A stretch of DNA of 64,000 nt from Echinometra lucunter (taxonomy: Eukaryota; Echinodermata; Echinoidea; Camarodonta; Echinometridae), in the NCBI GenBank assembly GCA_029962745.1, contig CM057157.1:3489048-3553047 (forward strand), written 5' to 3'. A program made the position numbers and the translations under genes. The stretch's first letter is position 1; every line of letters begins with the position of its first letter. Below the pieces are notes generated by a model that saw only the letters and a list, made by a program, of their open reading frames with translations, was not told the origin of the DNA and ran no database searches. Positions 22,746 through 33,289 of this stretch are shown here, piece by piece.

Positions 22746-25321
22746 AGGTGACTCCTGCATAAATCAAATGGCAATGCGAGAATACAGTTGTCAACAGGTT
22801 AATATCTTGGCCACAACGAGACTGATTGCAGCAGAATTTTGTAAACCTCGATAATCATATAAAGAATACAAAGCCATTAATATTTTTCTTTACTTCTTTA
22901 TCTTTTCATAAAATAGTATAATCTATGCAAATTACATGCATAGATACATATCTTAGAGATAATCTAGTACTGAAAGGCCCGAAGATAAATTTTTTTATGC
23001 AAGAAGTTATTTAAAACCTCAAAAATATTATAATGAAAGAGAAAAAATTGAAGTGATTTCAGTTCTTACAAATTCTACTGTTATGTAAGTATGTATTTCT
23101 TTTTCTATTTCAACTTTACATTGTTTTCTTATTAAAGTTTGCTCTATCAGGGTATTATCTCGACCAGTATTAATAAAGAAGAAATCACAGGTGACAGTGA
23201 AGGAATATGAGGAAATTCCTGTTTTCCATTTAGTTGGAAAACAAAACTCTGAAATACCTCATCTTGGGGCTGAAAAAGGATTAGAACAGGTCACGTGACT
23301 GGATAATGGTAGGACGGGGGGAGGGGTTGGGATCAGTAATTATCAATTATATGTCCTGAGGGTACATGTACTTTTTTCCATGCCACTGGGACTGCTATGC
23401 TTACTAGCTAAAATTAATGAGAAAATAAGACTCCCTTCATGAACTGTTTACTTAATATGAGTGAGCTACATGTACCCAACCTAAACTACAAACTACTTAA
23501 CTTTCCTTTGTGAATAGAGGAAGTAACAGTACTGAACTTCAGGTTATCATCATGGTGAGAAATTAATTATTCCACAATATTTTGGCAAAAATATAAAGAT
23601 AAACGGCCCTGTAAAACCTTATATTGTTGGCAAGGTGACATACATATATACATTACTGTCATTACAAAACTACAAGGAAGAGAGGTGTTGAAATTTCACT
23701 CGCCATGCACAAATCCAAAATAAACGGAACAAAAGGAATATTTAGTGAGTAAACAACACTTACAGTTTTACTTGATTGCTTGATATTTGCTATATGGGTA
23801 ATAATTACCAATAATTCCAAATAATTACTTTTTATTAATAATATTCTGGGATATTTGCCTTTGATAATGGTACTTATTGCAATTTAAAGCCTTAATAAAT
23901 GACATTAACCTTGGAAGGGGAATGCAATTATTTGTAATTCAGATCAATCAGAACAACGAAGCAGGAAATGACCTTCATTAGGTTGTATGTCATTCAAACC
24001 ACATCATGACAAAACCTACAAACAAATTGCGGCATTCCTGCAAAGGGCAGGTGTGGTGAATAGCATATTTTTCACCTGGAGGGATTTTCACAGGCCTGTG
24101 CAAAATCAACATCTAAATAAATTTAGTATAATTCCTAATGTTCAAGTGACAGAATAATCAGCTAGTTGACTGTGGTCACTCAATAGGAAGAAGAAATAAC
24201 TTGTCTCCTACTTTTGGTAAAGTCATTAACAGACTTCCTACATACAATTAGAACAGAATTATTCATACCCTTACAACATTTCTTTCTTTTTTCACTTTTG
24301 TCATGTGAATATTAGTTTGTCCTGTCTAATGTTACTAGAGCATCCATTTGCCACAATTTTTAGAATGATTATACAAGATAACTTTCAAAAAAAAATAATG
24401 GCTCAGGGGTACTTTATTCACCTTTTAAACAATACATAGCTTGTCCTATAGTATGTTCATACCTTTTCTTGAATAGTATACAAAATTTCAGGAATGCCTA
24501 AAACATGTCAAAAAAGCCAGGAAATTAATATTTTAGCATTTCTATTACAAATGAAGTGAAACCACAATCAATGTACACCTTCAGCTAACCTTCAGTATTC
24601 AACAAATGCCCAAATTCCACTAGTCCACCTTCCATTCTCACGAAAAAAAACACAGAATACTTTAAAGTTAAAGGTACATGTATTGGCTAACTTTGTGAGC
24701 AGCCGATTTAAAAAATTCTCAAACTAAGATGAAACATGTGTATGAGTACTTGTATTTTTACTCAAAAACCTTGAAACAAACTATAATTTGGAATGAAAAA
24801 CTGTTAGTAAGACGCAAACCGCGATTTTATTATTTTTGGTTTCAGAGTCAATAAATCTGCCTCCCTCCGCGTGATATGCCAATACACACAGTACAGTCTG
24901 GTGAGCCATGCACGCATGCACAATCCTTACGTCTAGTCTGTGCAACCGACCCTTATATATTTTCTAAACATTGGTTCAACTTTCTAATAATTAAAAATAC
25001 TTCTTGTGGATATTATACTTTGAAACTTTCGGACTGGTATTTTTACACTATGACCCTTAAGTTTCTCCCATTTTCAAGTAACAAAATGAGTATTTTTTAA
25101 AAATTATAACTGTGTTAACCAATGAATTTAAAAGGGGTATGAATAATTCCATTGTTAACTAGGTAATGCCCTATTCAGCTTCGTATGATTCTCAAGGAGA
25201 CACATTTTTACAAATTCTGCATAAAATAACCCCAACTCTACCTTAACACCTCCCTTCCTTATATCTTGTTAGTGAAATATAAGTAGAAAGTCATTTATTA
25301 AATGTATTTTGATAGACTTAC
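22746..25321. other. Intron sequence between the two D2 active-site exons
   Basis: No further exon was recognised. The part 24343-25321 is absent from the left arm (deletion at 7831). The block near 23110-23320 differs from the left arm as well. Confidence 0.6.
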
Positions 25322-25470
25322 ATGCAATGAACAATGGCCGGTCCCTTGCTCTCTGCTGCCTTGACACTGCTCTCTACTGCTTCAATAAGACAAAGCAATG
25401 ACAGAGGAGAGTCGGGTTTGTTGTGTGACATACCCCATCCAAGCATCTCAAACTGTTCAACAGTCACACT
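25322..25470 (-). CDS. RPTP exon: D2 WPD-loop equivalent and catalytic Cys
   Basis: This 149-bp exon starts in phase 0 and ends in phase 2, with an atcatttcag acceptor and a gtaagtc donor. It reads VEQFEMLGWGMSHNKPDSPL and later GPAIVHC. The Trp of the WPD loop is present, but the Pro-Asp that follow it in active PTPs are Gly-Met here. The general acid is therefore missing, as in many catalytically weak D2 domains. The Cys at the exon end is retained. Splice phases match those of the D1 equivalent at 63670-63857. Confidence 0.92.
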
Positions 25471-26155
25471 CTGAAATGATAACAATAATCTTTAAATGAT
25501 AAACAACTGTGATAGTAAAATGACAGTAATGATAACAAAAAATAAATTAATTTAAAAACAGATAAATCAATAGACAATAATAATAATGATAATGGTTTTG
25601 CTTAATCAGGGACTGATCAGTTTCAGTGCTGTTCTTCCTGAGGGCCCTGCAAATTATTGTTAGGGCCCCATCTACAATGTAGAGTGGGACAACTCTTATG
25701 TTAAGAAATCTTGCCCAAAAATGTAAGCGCCCAGTGAGGCTTGAACCCAGGACCTCTTGCAGAAGAGTCATGCTTCCATTATGGACAAGTGACTCGTTAT
25801 AAAAAAAAAAAATAACTTGTCAGTTTTCCAGATTTACCGAAAGTTGATATATATGCAGCTACAAAATAATTTCCATAAAACAATGAATTATTACAATATA
25901 CCTGAAGTCTGCTTCTTGCTGCCAAAACAACCTTCATTGATACAGTGTAATTCTCAAGTTTTGTACCATCATTCTTTCAGCTCTGTCAGTACAATGTATA
26001 TCTTGTTCATATATGTATTTATATTCATAATTATGGAAGCATTCTATAATTACGCATTCAATCTTCAGAATAATAAACAAGAAAAAAATGTTCATAATTA
26101 AGTGCTTTACCACCCCTCAAAAGTTTCAGGTAACAGTCTCATCATTTTTATATTA

Positions 26156-26630
26156 GGGAGCTTTAGATACGTGACGCAGCTCAGACAAAGTGGTATCTTG
26201 CTGGGTTGACTTGCGTTCTCCTCTTTCCTCCCGTTGTGTTGCAAAGAGGCTTTAGATTTGGGGAAAATGCAGTAAAAGCGTCTTTGGTACAATCAAACAA
26301 AGCGCGCGCTCTCAGATGTGATGACCTGATGTGAACCATTGTTACGTCATAAAGCAGGGTCTTGCGTTGCGTATTGGGGAGGACGCGTATGCGCGCAGAA
26401 ATCAAACAAAGCGCGCGCGCTCAAATATGAACCACTGTTACGTCATAAAAAAAGGGTCAACAAAGGTTTCGCGTCGTGTATTGGGGAGGACGGAAAACTG
26501 GCCCCAGAACCGTCGTGTAAAACAGAACGACGTAGGATGGACTTGAAAAGAGCTGTCTCGTGCATGCGCACAACAACATTTTTGGCAAGATACCGCGTCA
26601 TCTGAGCTGCGTCGCAGATCTAAAGCTCCC
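26156..26630. mobile_element. TA-flanked MITE with GGGAGCTTTAGAT termini (copy 1)
   Basis: Ends read gggagctttagatacgtgac and, reversed, gggagctttagatctgcgac. TA lies on both sides, consistent with a Tc1/mariner-type target. It is about 475 bp and GC-richer than its surroundings, with gcgcgcgc tracts and two tattggggaggacg motifs. The left arm lacks it (tcaatacaatgtaaatgatgagg near 6585). No transposase is present. Confidence 0.85.
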
Positions 26631-26844
26631 TATTGATATCCTTGAGAAATTTGTAACAAAGACAATAAGGGTCCTTTGAAATAAAAAACTAATAAAAGTT
26701 GGGGTTTTTTTAAGTTGAGCCTTATATGCGATTCAACATGACTTTTAGCCATAGAAAAAAACAACACAAGCTCCTGATCCTTCACAAAGCATACTTGAAG
26801 TAAATCCCGCCTATATGTATAACAGTCTCATCATTTTTATATTA

Positions 26845-27319
26845 GGGAGCTTTAGATACGTGACGCAGCTCAGACAAAGTGGTATCTTGCTGGGTTGACT
26901 TGCGTTCTCCTCTTTCCTCCCGTTGTGTTGCAAAGAGGCTTTAGATTTGGGGAAGACGCAGTACAAGCGTCTTTGGTACAATCAAACAAAGCGCGCGCTC
27001 TCAGATGTGATGACCTGATGTGAACCATTGTTACGTCATAAAGCAGGGTCTTGCGTTGCGTATTGGGGAGGACGCGTATGCGCGCAGAAATCAAACAAAG
27101 CGCGCGCGCTCAAATATGAACCACTGTTACGTCATAAAAAAAGGGTCAACAAAGGTTTCGCGTCGTGTATTGGGGAGGACGGAAAACTGGCCCCAGAACC
27201 GTCGTGTAAAACAGAACGACGTAGGATGGACTTGAAAAGAGCTGTCTCGTGCATGCGCACAACAACATTTTTGGCAAGATACCGCGTCATCTGAGCTGCG
27301 TCACAGATCTAAAGCTCCC
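26845..27319. mobile_element. TA-flanked MITE, copy 2 of the 689-bp duplication
   Basis: This is the same element as at 26156-26630, carried along by the tandem duplication, with about one per cent difference. It lies in the intron immediately 3' of the PTP exon at 27518-27649. Confidence 0.85.
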
Positions 27320-27517
27320 TATTGATATCCTTGAGAAATTTGTAACAAAGACAATAAGGGTCCTTTGAAATAAAAAACTAATAAAAGTTGGGGTTTTTTT
27401 AAGTTGAGCCTTATATGCGATTCAACATGACTTTTAGCCATAGACAAAAACAACACAAGCTCCTGATCCTTTACAAAGCATACTTGAAGTAAATCCCGCC
27501 TATATGTATACACATAC

Positions 27518-27649
27518 CTCTCCAGAGTCAGAAGTCACGCTGAATCTCCTTTTCACAAAGTTCATTGTACTCTCTGAATCAAGTGCAGTGATCTCCAGCG
27601 ATCCAAGTAGCATGCTGCCCTCTTCTGGCCAGTACTGAACACAGGTCTC
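27518..27649 (-). CDS. RPTP exon: D2 ETCVQYWPEEGS segment
   Basis: This exon has 44 codons, phase 0-0, with a ttctcag acceptor and a gtatgtg donor. It begins ETCVQYWPEEGSMLLG and ends with KRRFSVTSDSGE. YWPEEGS and the R-R-F-V strand are standard landmarks between the ATQSP segment and the WPD-loop exon of a PTP domain. The preceding exon at 59587 and the following one at 25322 join without frame change. A degenerate copy lies on the other strand at 6251-6379. A near-perfect 689-bp tandem duplication ends ten bases beyond the donor. Confidence 0.92.
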
Positions 27650-27767
27650 CTGAGAAAATCACAATGGTATACAACAGAATTCTTTTATTGGCTTTTGACG
27701 ACAACTTTGGATCAAAGTCCACATTTCTATTCAGGTGAATCTTAAAAGTTCATGTAGTATTTGATTT

Positions 27768-28115
27768 GTTACAGCCTACTCTGTTATTCAAGATACAAGA
27801 TATTAAAAAATGACTATAACAGATACAGTATATGCAATCTCAAGTTGGGAAAAAGATTTTTGGAAATATTAACACACTTATAACCCACTACCTACTGGAA
27901 TCTGGTGTATTCCATATTAACCATATATTTGTTACAGTCTACTCTGTTATTCAAGATACAAGATATTACAAAAATGACTATAACAGATACATGTACAGTT
28001 TATGCAATCTCAAGTTGGGAAAATTTTTTTTAGAAATATTAACAAACTTAAAACCCACTATCTACTGGAATCTGGTGTATTCCATATTAACCATATATTG
28101 TTTACAGACCACTCT
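27768..28115. repeat. ~165-bp tandem repeat, about 2.2 units
   Basis: The segment starting gttacagcctactctgttat (27768) recurs at 27931 and, partially, at 28101, each time followed by ttcaag or ttagc. It lies at the outer edge of the right arm. Confidence 0.8.
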
Positions 28116-29500
28116 GTTATTTAGCATACTAAGTATAGGAATAATATTAAAATCTATATACATACAATGTCAAGTTGGAGGAAAAATGCAAATTCTGGAA
28201 GTTTTTAATCACTCTCTATCGAAACAGTGTTTCCCATAACCACCTTATAGGAATGACAGAATTCAGTTTCCAGTAGGTTATCATGATTATCACTTCACAT
28301 GTCAGAAGAGATGATTAAACCTTATTTTCAAAGTCAACTGACACATCTACAAACATGTAGCATACATGTACATACATGCATGCAGATATAATATGAAGAG
28401 AATTTGTTGAACAATGGCACACAGTATTTTGTGTAATCAGGTTTTAAAATGCACATACATGTACACATTAAAAAAAATTATGCACAGTTTTGGTAGGCTC
28501 TCAAAAACTGTTGATCAGATTTCCTTCTTTCCAGTACCATTACAGCAGCAAAACTAAAATGCTATATAGCTTTTTCCTCCTTAATATGAATATTAATCAT
28601 AAAGATATATATATATATATTTTTTTTTTTAATCTCAGGACAGCAACTTGCAATCCCACAGTGCTAGCACATTTGTAAAATCAATGTGAGCTCTGTCTAA
28701 GCAACAAATGTATGTAACAAAGCACTGTGATCATTATTCATGGAGCATTAGATGATGCAGGGGTCCTAGCACAGAGCAGAATGTAACTGTTACATGGAGT
28801 TCATTTCAAAGATTTACACTAAAATTCACTAAAAATCATGAATGGAGTATTAAAAACTCTCACCGATGTATCTTTATATGCAAGTATGAGACTGTTTAAT
28901 TGGTTTCATACCAATTTTCTTTTAGCTACCAAAACTGTACATGAGCTTAAATATGTCATTGAATCTTTCTATTAAATGATTTTTTTTTTCAATGACAAGC
29001 AAAAACAAGGGCCAATGACAAGTTAAATCTCCACATCAATGACATCGTGAAAAGTACAGAGATACGCGTTCATTAACATACATGATAATGAAACCTATGA
29101 TTACCTTTTGATACTACTCAACTACTTACACAACAAGAAGACAGTGCTTAACTATCAGAAGAGGCTAATGTGGTCAATTAGAAATAACTGACTTAGAGGT
29201 GTAATGAGCAGCAGATTAGTTCCCATTGTCTATGATAATGGACAGCTAGTTTCTACTAGAGAGGATACTCATCAGTTACCTGGAAGGAGACAGTTTAATT
29301 TTCAATTGCTATACAATTGATACAAGTGATAGACCTGTTTTAAGTGGTACTAATTACAAAAATCTATTTTGATTTAGAAAAGAAATTCCTTACGCATTTC
29401 TTAAAAGGCATTAAAACTACCTACACAATGCGACTATAAAGACACTCTTCAAAACCATTATATGCATTACACAAAACCATTTTATATATTATCTGCTCCT
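28116..29500. other. AT-rich stretch upstream of the YWPEEGS exon
   Basis: Presumed intron of the RPTP gene up to the contig end. No exon with splice sites was recognised. Confidence 0.55.
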
Positions 29501-30000
29501 NNNNNNNNNNNNNNNNNNNNNNNNNNNNNNNNNNNNNNNNNNNNNNNNNNNNNNNNNNNNNNNNNNNNNNNNNNNNNNNNNNNNNNNNNNNNNNNNNNNN
29601 NNNNNNNNNNNNNNNNNNNNNNNNNNNNNNNNNNNNNNNNNNNNNNNNNNNNNNNNNNNNNNNNNNNNNNNNNNNNNNNNNNNNNNNNNNNNNNNNNNNN
29701 NNNNNNNNNNNNNNNNNNNNNNNNNNNNNNNNNNNNNNNNNNNNNNNNNNNNNNNNNNNNNNNNNNNNNNNNNNNNNNNNNNNNNNNNNNNNNNNNNNNN
29801 NNNNNNNNNNNNNNNNNNNNNNNNNNNNNNNNNNNNNNNNNNNNNNNNNNNNNNNNNNNNNNNNNNNNNNNNNNNNNNNNNNNNNNNNNNNNNNNNNNNN
29901 NNNNNNNNNNNNNNNNNNNNNNNNNNNNNNNNNNNNNNNNNNNNNNNNNNNNNNNNNNNNNNNNNNNNNNNNNNNNNNNNNNNNNNNNNNNNNNNNNNNN
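29501..30000. other. Assembly gap (500 N)
   Basis: Exactly 500 N. It separates the contig with the downstream D2 exons from unrelated contig C. Confidence 1.
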
Positions 30001-30043
30001 CTTCAAAGTACTGATCTGTATGAAAAGAATCTGGATATCTCAT
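30001..30043 (-). CDS. Possible partial exon with YPDSFHTDQ
   Basis: The minus strand reads RYPDSFHTDQYFE up to the gap. The plus-strand stretch at 38926-39113 contains GYPDSFHTDQ in an open frame. The conserved peptide suggests paralogous coding sequence; the family was not recognised. Confidence 0.25.
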
Positions 30044-30423
30044 TGTCTATTATTGTTGTTATAGCAATAAGCAGTAATGTACTTGATCGTCGAGCTGACA
30101 TCCTAATTTTAAATCCCATACAACATGCTCTTATCCTGATACATGTTGAATGCTACCGCACATACAGACTGAGACATGTGTATGCCTTTGTATTGTTACG
30201 TAACCTGCCATTTGCTACAAATTTGCACTGATTGTCTTGTTTTACATGCCATCGTATAATCAGCTGCTTTTATGTATACACATGTTCAACGCCTACGATA
30301 AACTCATTAAAAAGATTCAAAAAAACCAAATGTTTCATCCAATTATGATCCATGTTCATCTCAAACAAGTATATGATATTGTACGATATTGTTAGTAGTA
30401 TCTTCACTCAATAGTCATTTTAT

Positions 30424-30457
<34 letters not shown>

Positions 30458-30512
30458 CATTATTATCATTATTATTATCATTATTATCATCATTATCATT
30501 ATTATATTATTA
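30424..30512. repeat. (ATT)n microsatellite
   Basis: About 28 ATT/ATC triplets, interrupted by ATC variants. Confidence 0.95.
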
Positions 30513-30945
30513 GTAGTTTACATTATTTTTTTTTCTTTTTTTTTTTTTTGCAAATTCAAATTCTGAACCAACATCTATATGCGAAGGGTTAATAGTTGCA
30601 TGCATGAAAGCATTTCCTTCGATGAAGTGTTGTATGAAACAAGCTGTGCATCACTGATATATCAGAAACTAATTCAATTTCTCTTGTCACTGAAACTTTG
30701 ATGCACCAAGAACAGTCAAAACATACTTATGTTCTATTTTTGACTGTTAGATCCTTGCTGACATTGCTTCACAATCACCATATTTACTTATACTTGCTTG
30801 ATAGTTCTTGATATTCTGTAGATCTCCGAGCGATAGGACTGGGGTCTCGTCGGGATGGAGGAACAGGGGAAGGGTCAATGAACTGGCTACTGGTTAAATC
30901 ATAATCAACGATTGTAAAACACAATTGTGGGAACATTTAACTAAC

Positions 30946-31074
30946 TCTGGTGAATTTTCTTTGCTCCATCTCGGTGACTTCCAGTCGGTCGCTCTGGGAG
31001 TTAGAAACATATTGTGCTCTGTTGTGTTTTGCTAAAATTACTAAAACAGTAATTACTATGAGCACACTACCTTG
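30946..31074 (-). CDS. Candidate transmembrane/juxtamembrane exon, copy 1
   Basis: The minus strand has an open frame with SVLIVITVLVILAKHNRAQY, a hydrophobic run of about 13-15 residues followed by basic residues. SQSDRLEVTEMEQRKFT comes next. A weak acceptor (ccccaag) and a possible gttagt donor flank it. A diverged copy at 32405-32530 keeps SQGDRPEVTEMERRKLT. The single-pass membrane anchor is inferred; family unknown. The context among receptor contigs is suggestive only. Confidence 0.33.
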
Positions 31075-32404
31075 GGGAAGACTCAAGCATGACAAAGTGA
31101 TATATGTACATTTAACTAATCTATGTAGTACAGAACGTGTAGCCTTGTCATTTTGCATTGGAATTTTCATACATGTACTGTTCTATTCGATTTTTTCCGT
31201 AAAACCTAAACACTCAACATATTAATGTTGTGCACTGCAGACTAGCTTGTCTTAACCCATGGAGGTACAGAGCTTTTTGGGGGTCTAGGTTAATCATCTT
31301 CAGTCCTCCAGTTGGCAATACAATTTTTTTTTTCCACTTTTACATAGTTTGAAAAAAAAAGAAGTATGGATATAGTATGAGCCAAAATTAAATATAATGG
31401 TAAAATTGAATCAGAGGTTGCCAATTTGAACACAGGAGTAGTGATTATATATTATCTACTGCGTTGCCAATTTAGAGAGTTTCTAAACTGCTCTAGTTTG
31501 GGAGCGCCGCACCGTGCGGCGATGGGGGTGGGCTCAAGTTTGCCAGTGCGTTTTTTTCTTTCTGCTCATGTGTATAAGTGCTGCCCGGCATTCCGGGCCG
31601 GCGGGTGCTGCGGGGGCGTCTCCAAAGGGTGACACTGTACCTCTGTGTGTTGAATTAGCGTGCATGCCTATCACGTCTGTAGCACAACTGTTATTTTCAG
31701 CTATTGGAACTACACTTTTGTCATGTTTTACAATTCATGCAACGTATATGACATGTAAGCAGTCAGCAAACTGTTAATAGAATGCACCCTTTATGCTCGC
31801 TTTTGCTCATCTACATGTAATATCGAGTCCTTCGGGTTTTTTTATGCTAATATGACGAACATGCTCATACAATAATGCTGTTCACTTCCAAGAAAAGCTT
31901 TGCTTGTATTCGAGTGGGTCAATATAGCGATTACTCGTTGCAATTTCAGAATCTGTAGTTATTTGAACGCAAACGTAAGGGTTGATAGTTGCACGAAAGT
32001 GTTTGTTTCCTTTCAAGAAGTAATATTTAAACTACGAAATCAGCAGCGCAACACTTTGACTTGTGATGTATCTTTAAATCAGAATGTATCAATTCTACAT
32101 GTATTCTCTTCTGTCACTGAAACTTTTATGAATAGCGTACTAATAATGTACACTGAAAGTTTGATCTTGTTAATGCGTTAGATTCTTACTTTCATTATAT
32201 GATTCGTATTTGCAATGCCAACTTCATGTTTGCTTGTCCATCTGTTCTGACACAGTTGCTAGTTGCTGTCATTGTCCGATATTCTGCACTCTCTGGGCGA
32301 TTGGGCTTGGGGTCGTCTGGGTAAAGGGGTAGGGAATGGGTTGGGTGAACTGGCTATCAGTTTACATCGTACTGATGCAAGATACTATAAGAACAACTAG
32401 ATCA

Positions 32405-32530
32405 GTATTGGTTAATTTTCTTCTCTCCATCTCGGTGACTTCTGGTCGGTCGCCTTGGGAATGTAGAAATAGGTTGTGCTTATTATAATTTGTCAAAATA
32501 TCCCCCAAATGATAATTGCTGAGAGCACGC
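32405..32530 (-). pseudogene. Candidate transmembrane exon, copy 2 (frame broken)
   Basis: The cytoplasmic part HSQGDRPEVTEMERRKLT aligns with copy 1. The hydrophobic part (VLSAIIIWGIF) lies in another frame and meets a stop, so this copy looks broken. Confidence 0.33.
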
Positions 32531-32699
32531 CATTCATACTTGGGCAGTTTAATAATGCTGTTCACTTACAAGAAAACGGTTTCTTGTATTGGAGTTGGCA
32601 CTAGCGACGGGGGGGGGGGGGGGGGGGGTAATTCCAGTCAAATGCTTCTTTCTTCTTTTTTGTTGTTGAAGAAAATGATACTATATATGGGAAATCTTG

Positions 32700-32805
32700 T
32701 ACATGTGCATGTATATGTGTATGTGTGCGTACATGCATGTATATGTATGTGTATGTATATACATGCATGTGTATATGTATATGTATATGTATTTTCTGTA
32801 TTCAC
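32700..32805. repeat. TG/TA-rich microsatellite
   Basis: Irregular tatgtgtatgtgtgcg and gtatatgtatatgt units. Confidence 0.85.
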
Positions 32806-33289
32806 TCAACCTCTACGATAGCTTTGCTAAGCATCATTTATTTGACATGTGATTTACTATTTCATGTTTGAACCTAATTTTGGTGTTAAAATTTTGATTA
32901 TGGAAGCAAGCAAATTCCAGATGTATAGTATTCATAAACTTGTATAGATTGACAGTCATTGATATCGGGTAATGTACTTCATGTTTAATTCTCAAGCAAG
33001 TTAACAATGTTAGAATTTAGTGAGTAGACTATATTTTTTTCTGTTAGGGCGTTGGCTGAAAGCCATAGCTAGTATACAGCCACCTCCACAGAAATTTATA
33101 TCTGTATTTTGGTAATTTTATGTGTTTATGTTGTCTTTTCAAGTTCTTGTTATGTTTTTGTCCGATGTAGCCTTCTGCAGTTAACGCATGATTATGTGAC
33201 TTATTTTTCTTCTCTGTCCCCAACTGACATTACAGTTTTGCAAGGTCTGGAATCTGTGATCACTCAGTTTTGTTATCATTGCTATGTGT

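Larger units (their letters stand above)
26131..27508. repeat. Near-identical 689-bp tandem duplication
   Basis: Bases 26131-26819 repeat at 26820-27508 with only a handful of differences (for example gcagtaaaagcg/gcagtacaagcg and gtcgcag/gtcacag). Each copy contains one inverted-repeat element. The second copy ends just outside the donor of the PTP exon at 27518. It is recent, or an assembly artefact. Confidence 0.92.
17810..28115 (-). repeat. Right arm of ~10.4-kb inverted duplication
   Basis: This is the partner of 6110-16485 and carries the intact D2 exons. It has private insertions (20509-20988 and 26156-26630) and lacks several insertions seen on the left. The inner boundary lies about 310 bases inside this contig. 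The two arms therefore differ in their spacer sequence and are separated by an N gap. Confidence 0.88.
30580..32530. repeat. Diverged ~1.45-kb tandem duplication
   Basis: Blocks around 30580-31075 recur at 31965-32530. Examples are the segment containing ctccatctcggtgacttc (30965 and 32426), the gaactggctat/gaactggctac block, and agggttratagttgca. Each copy contains one of the two candidate exons below. Confidence 0.75.
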
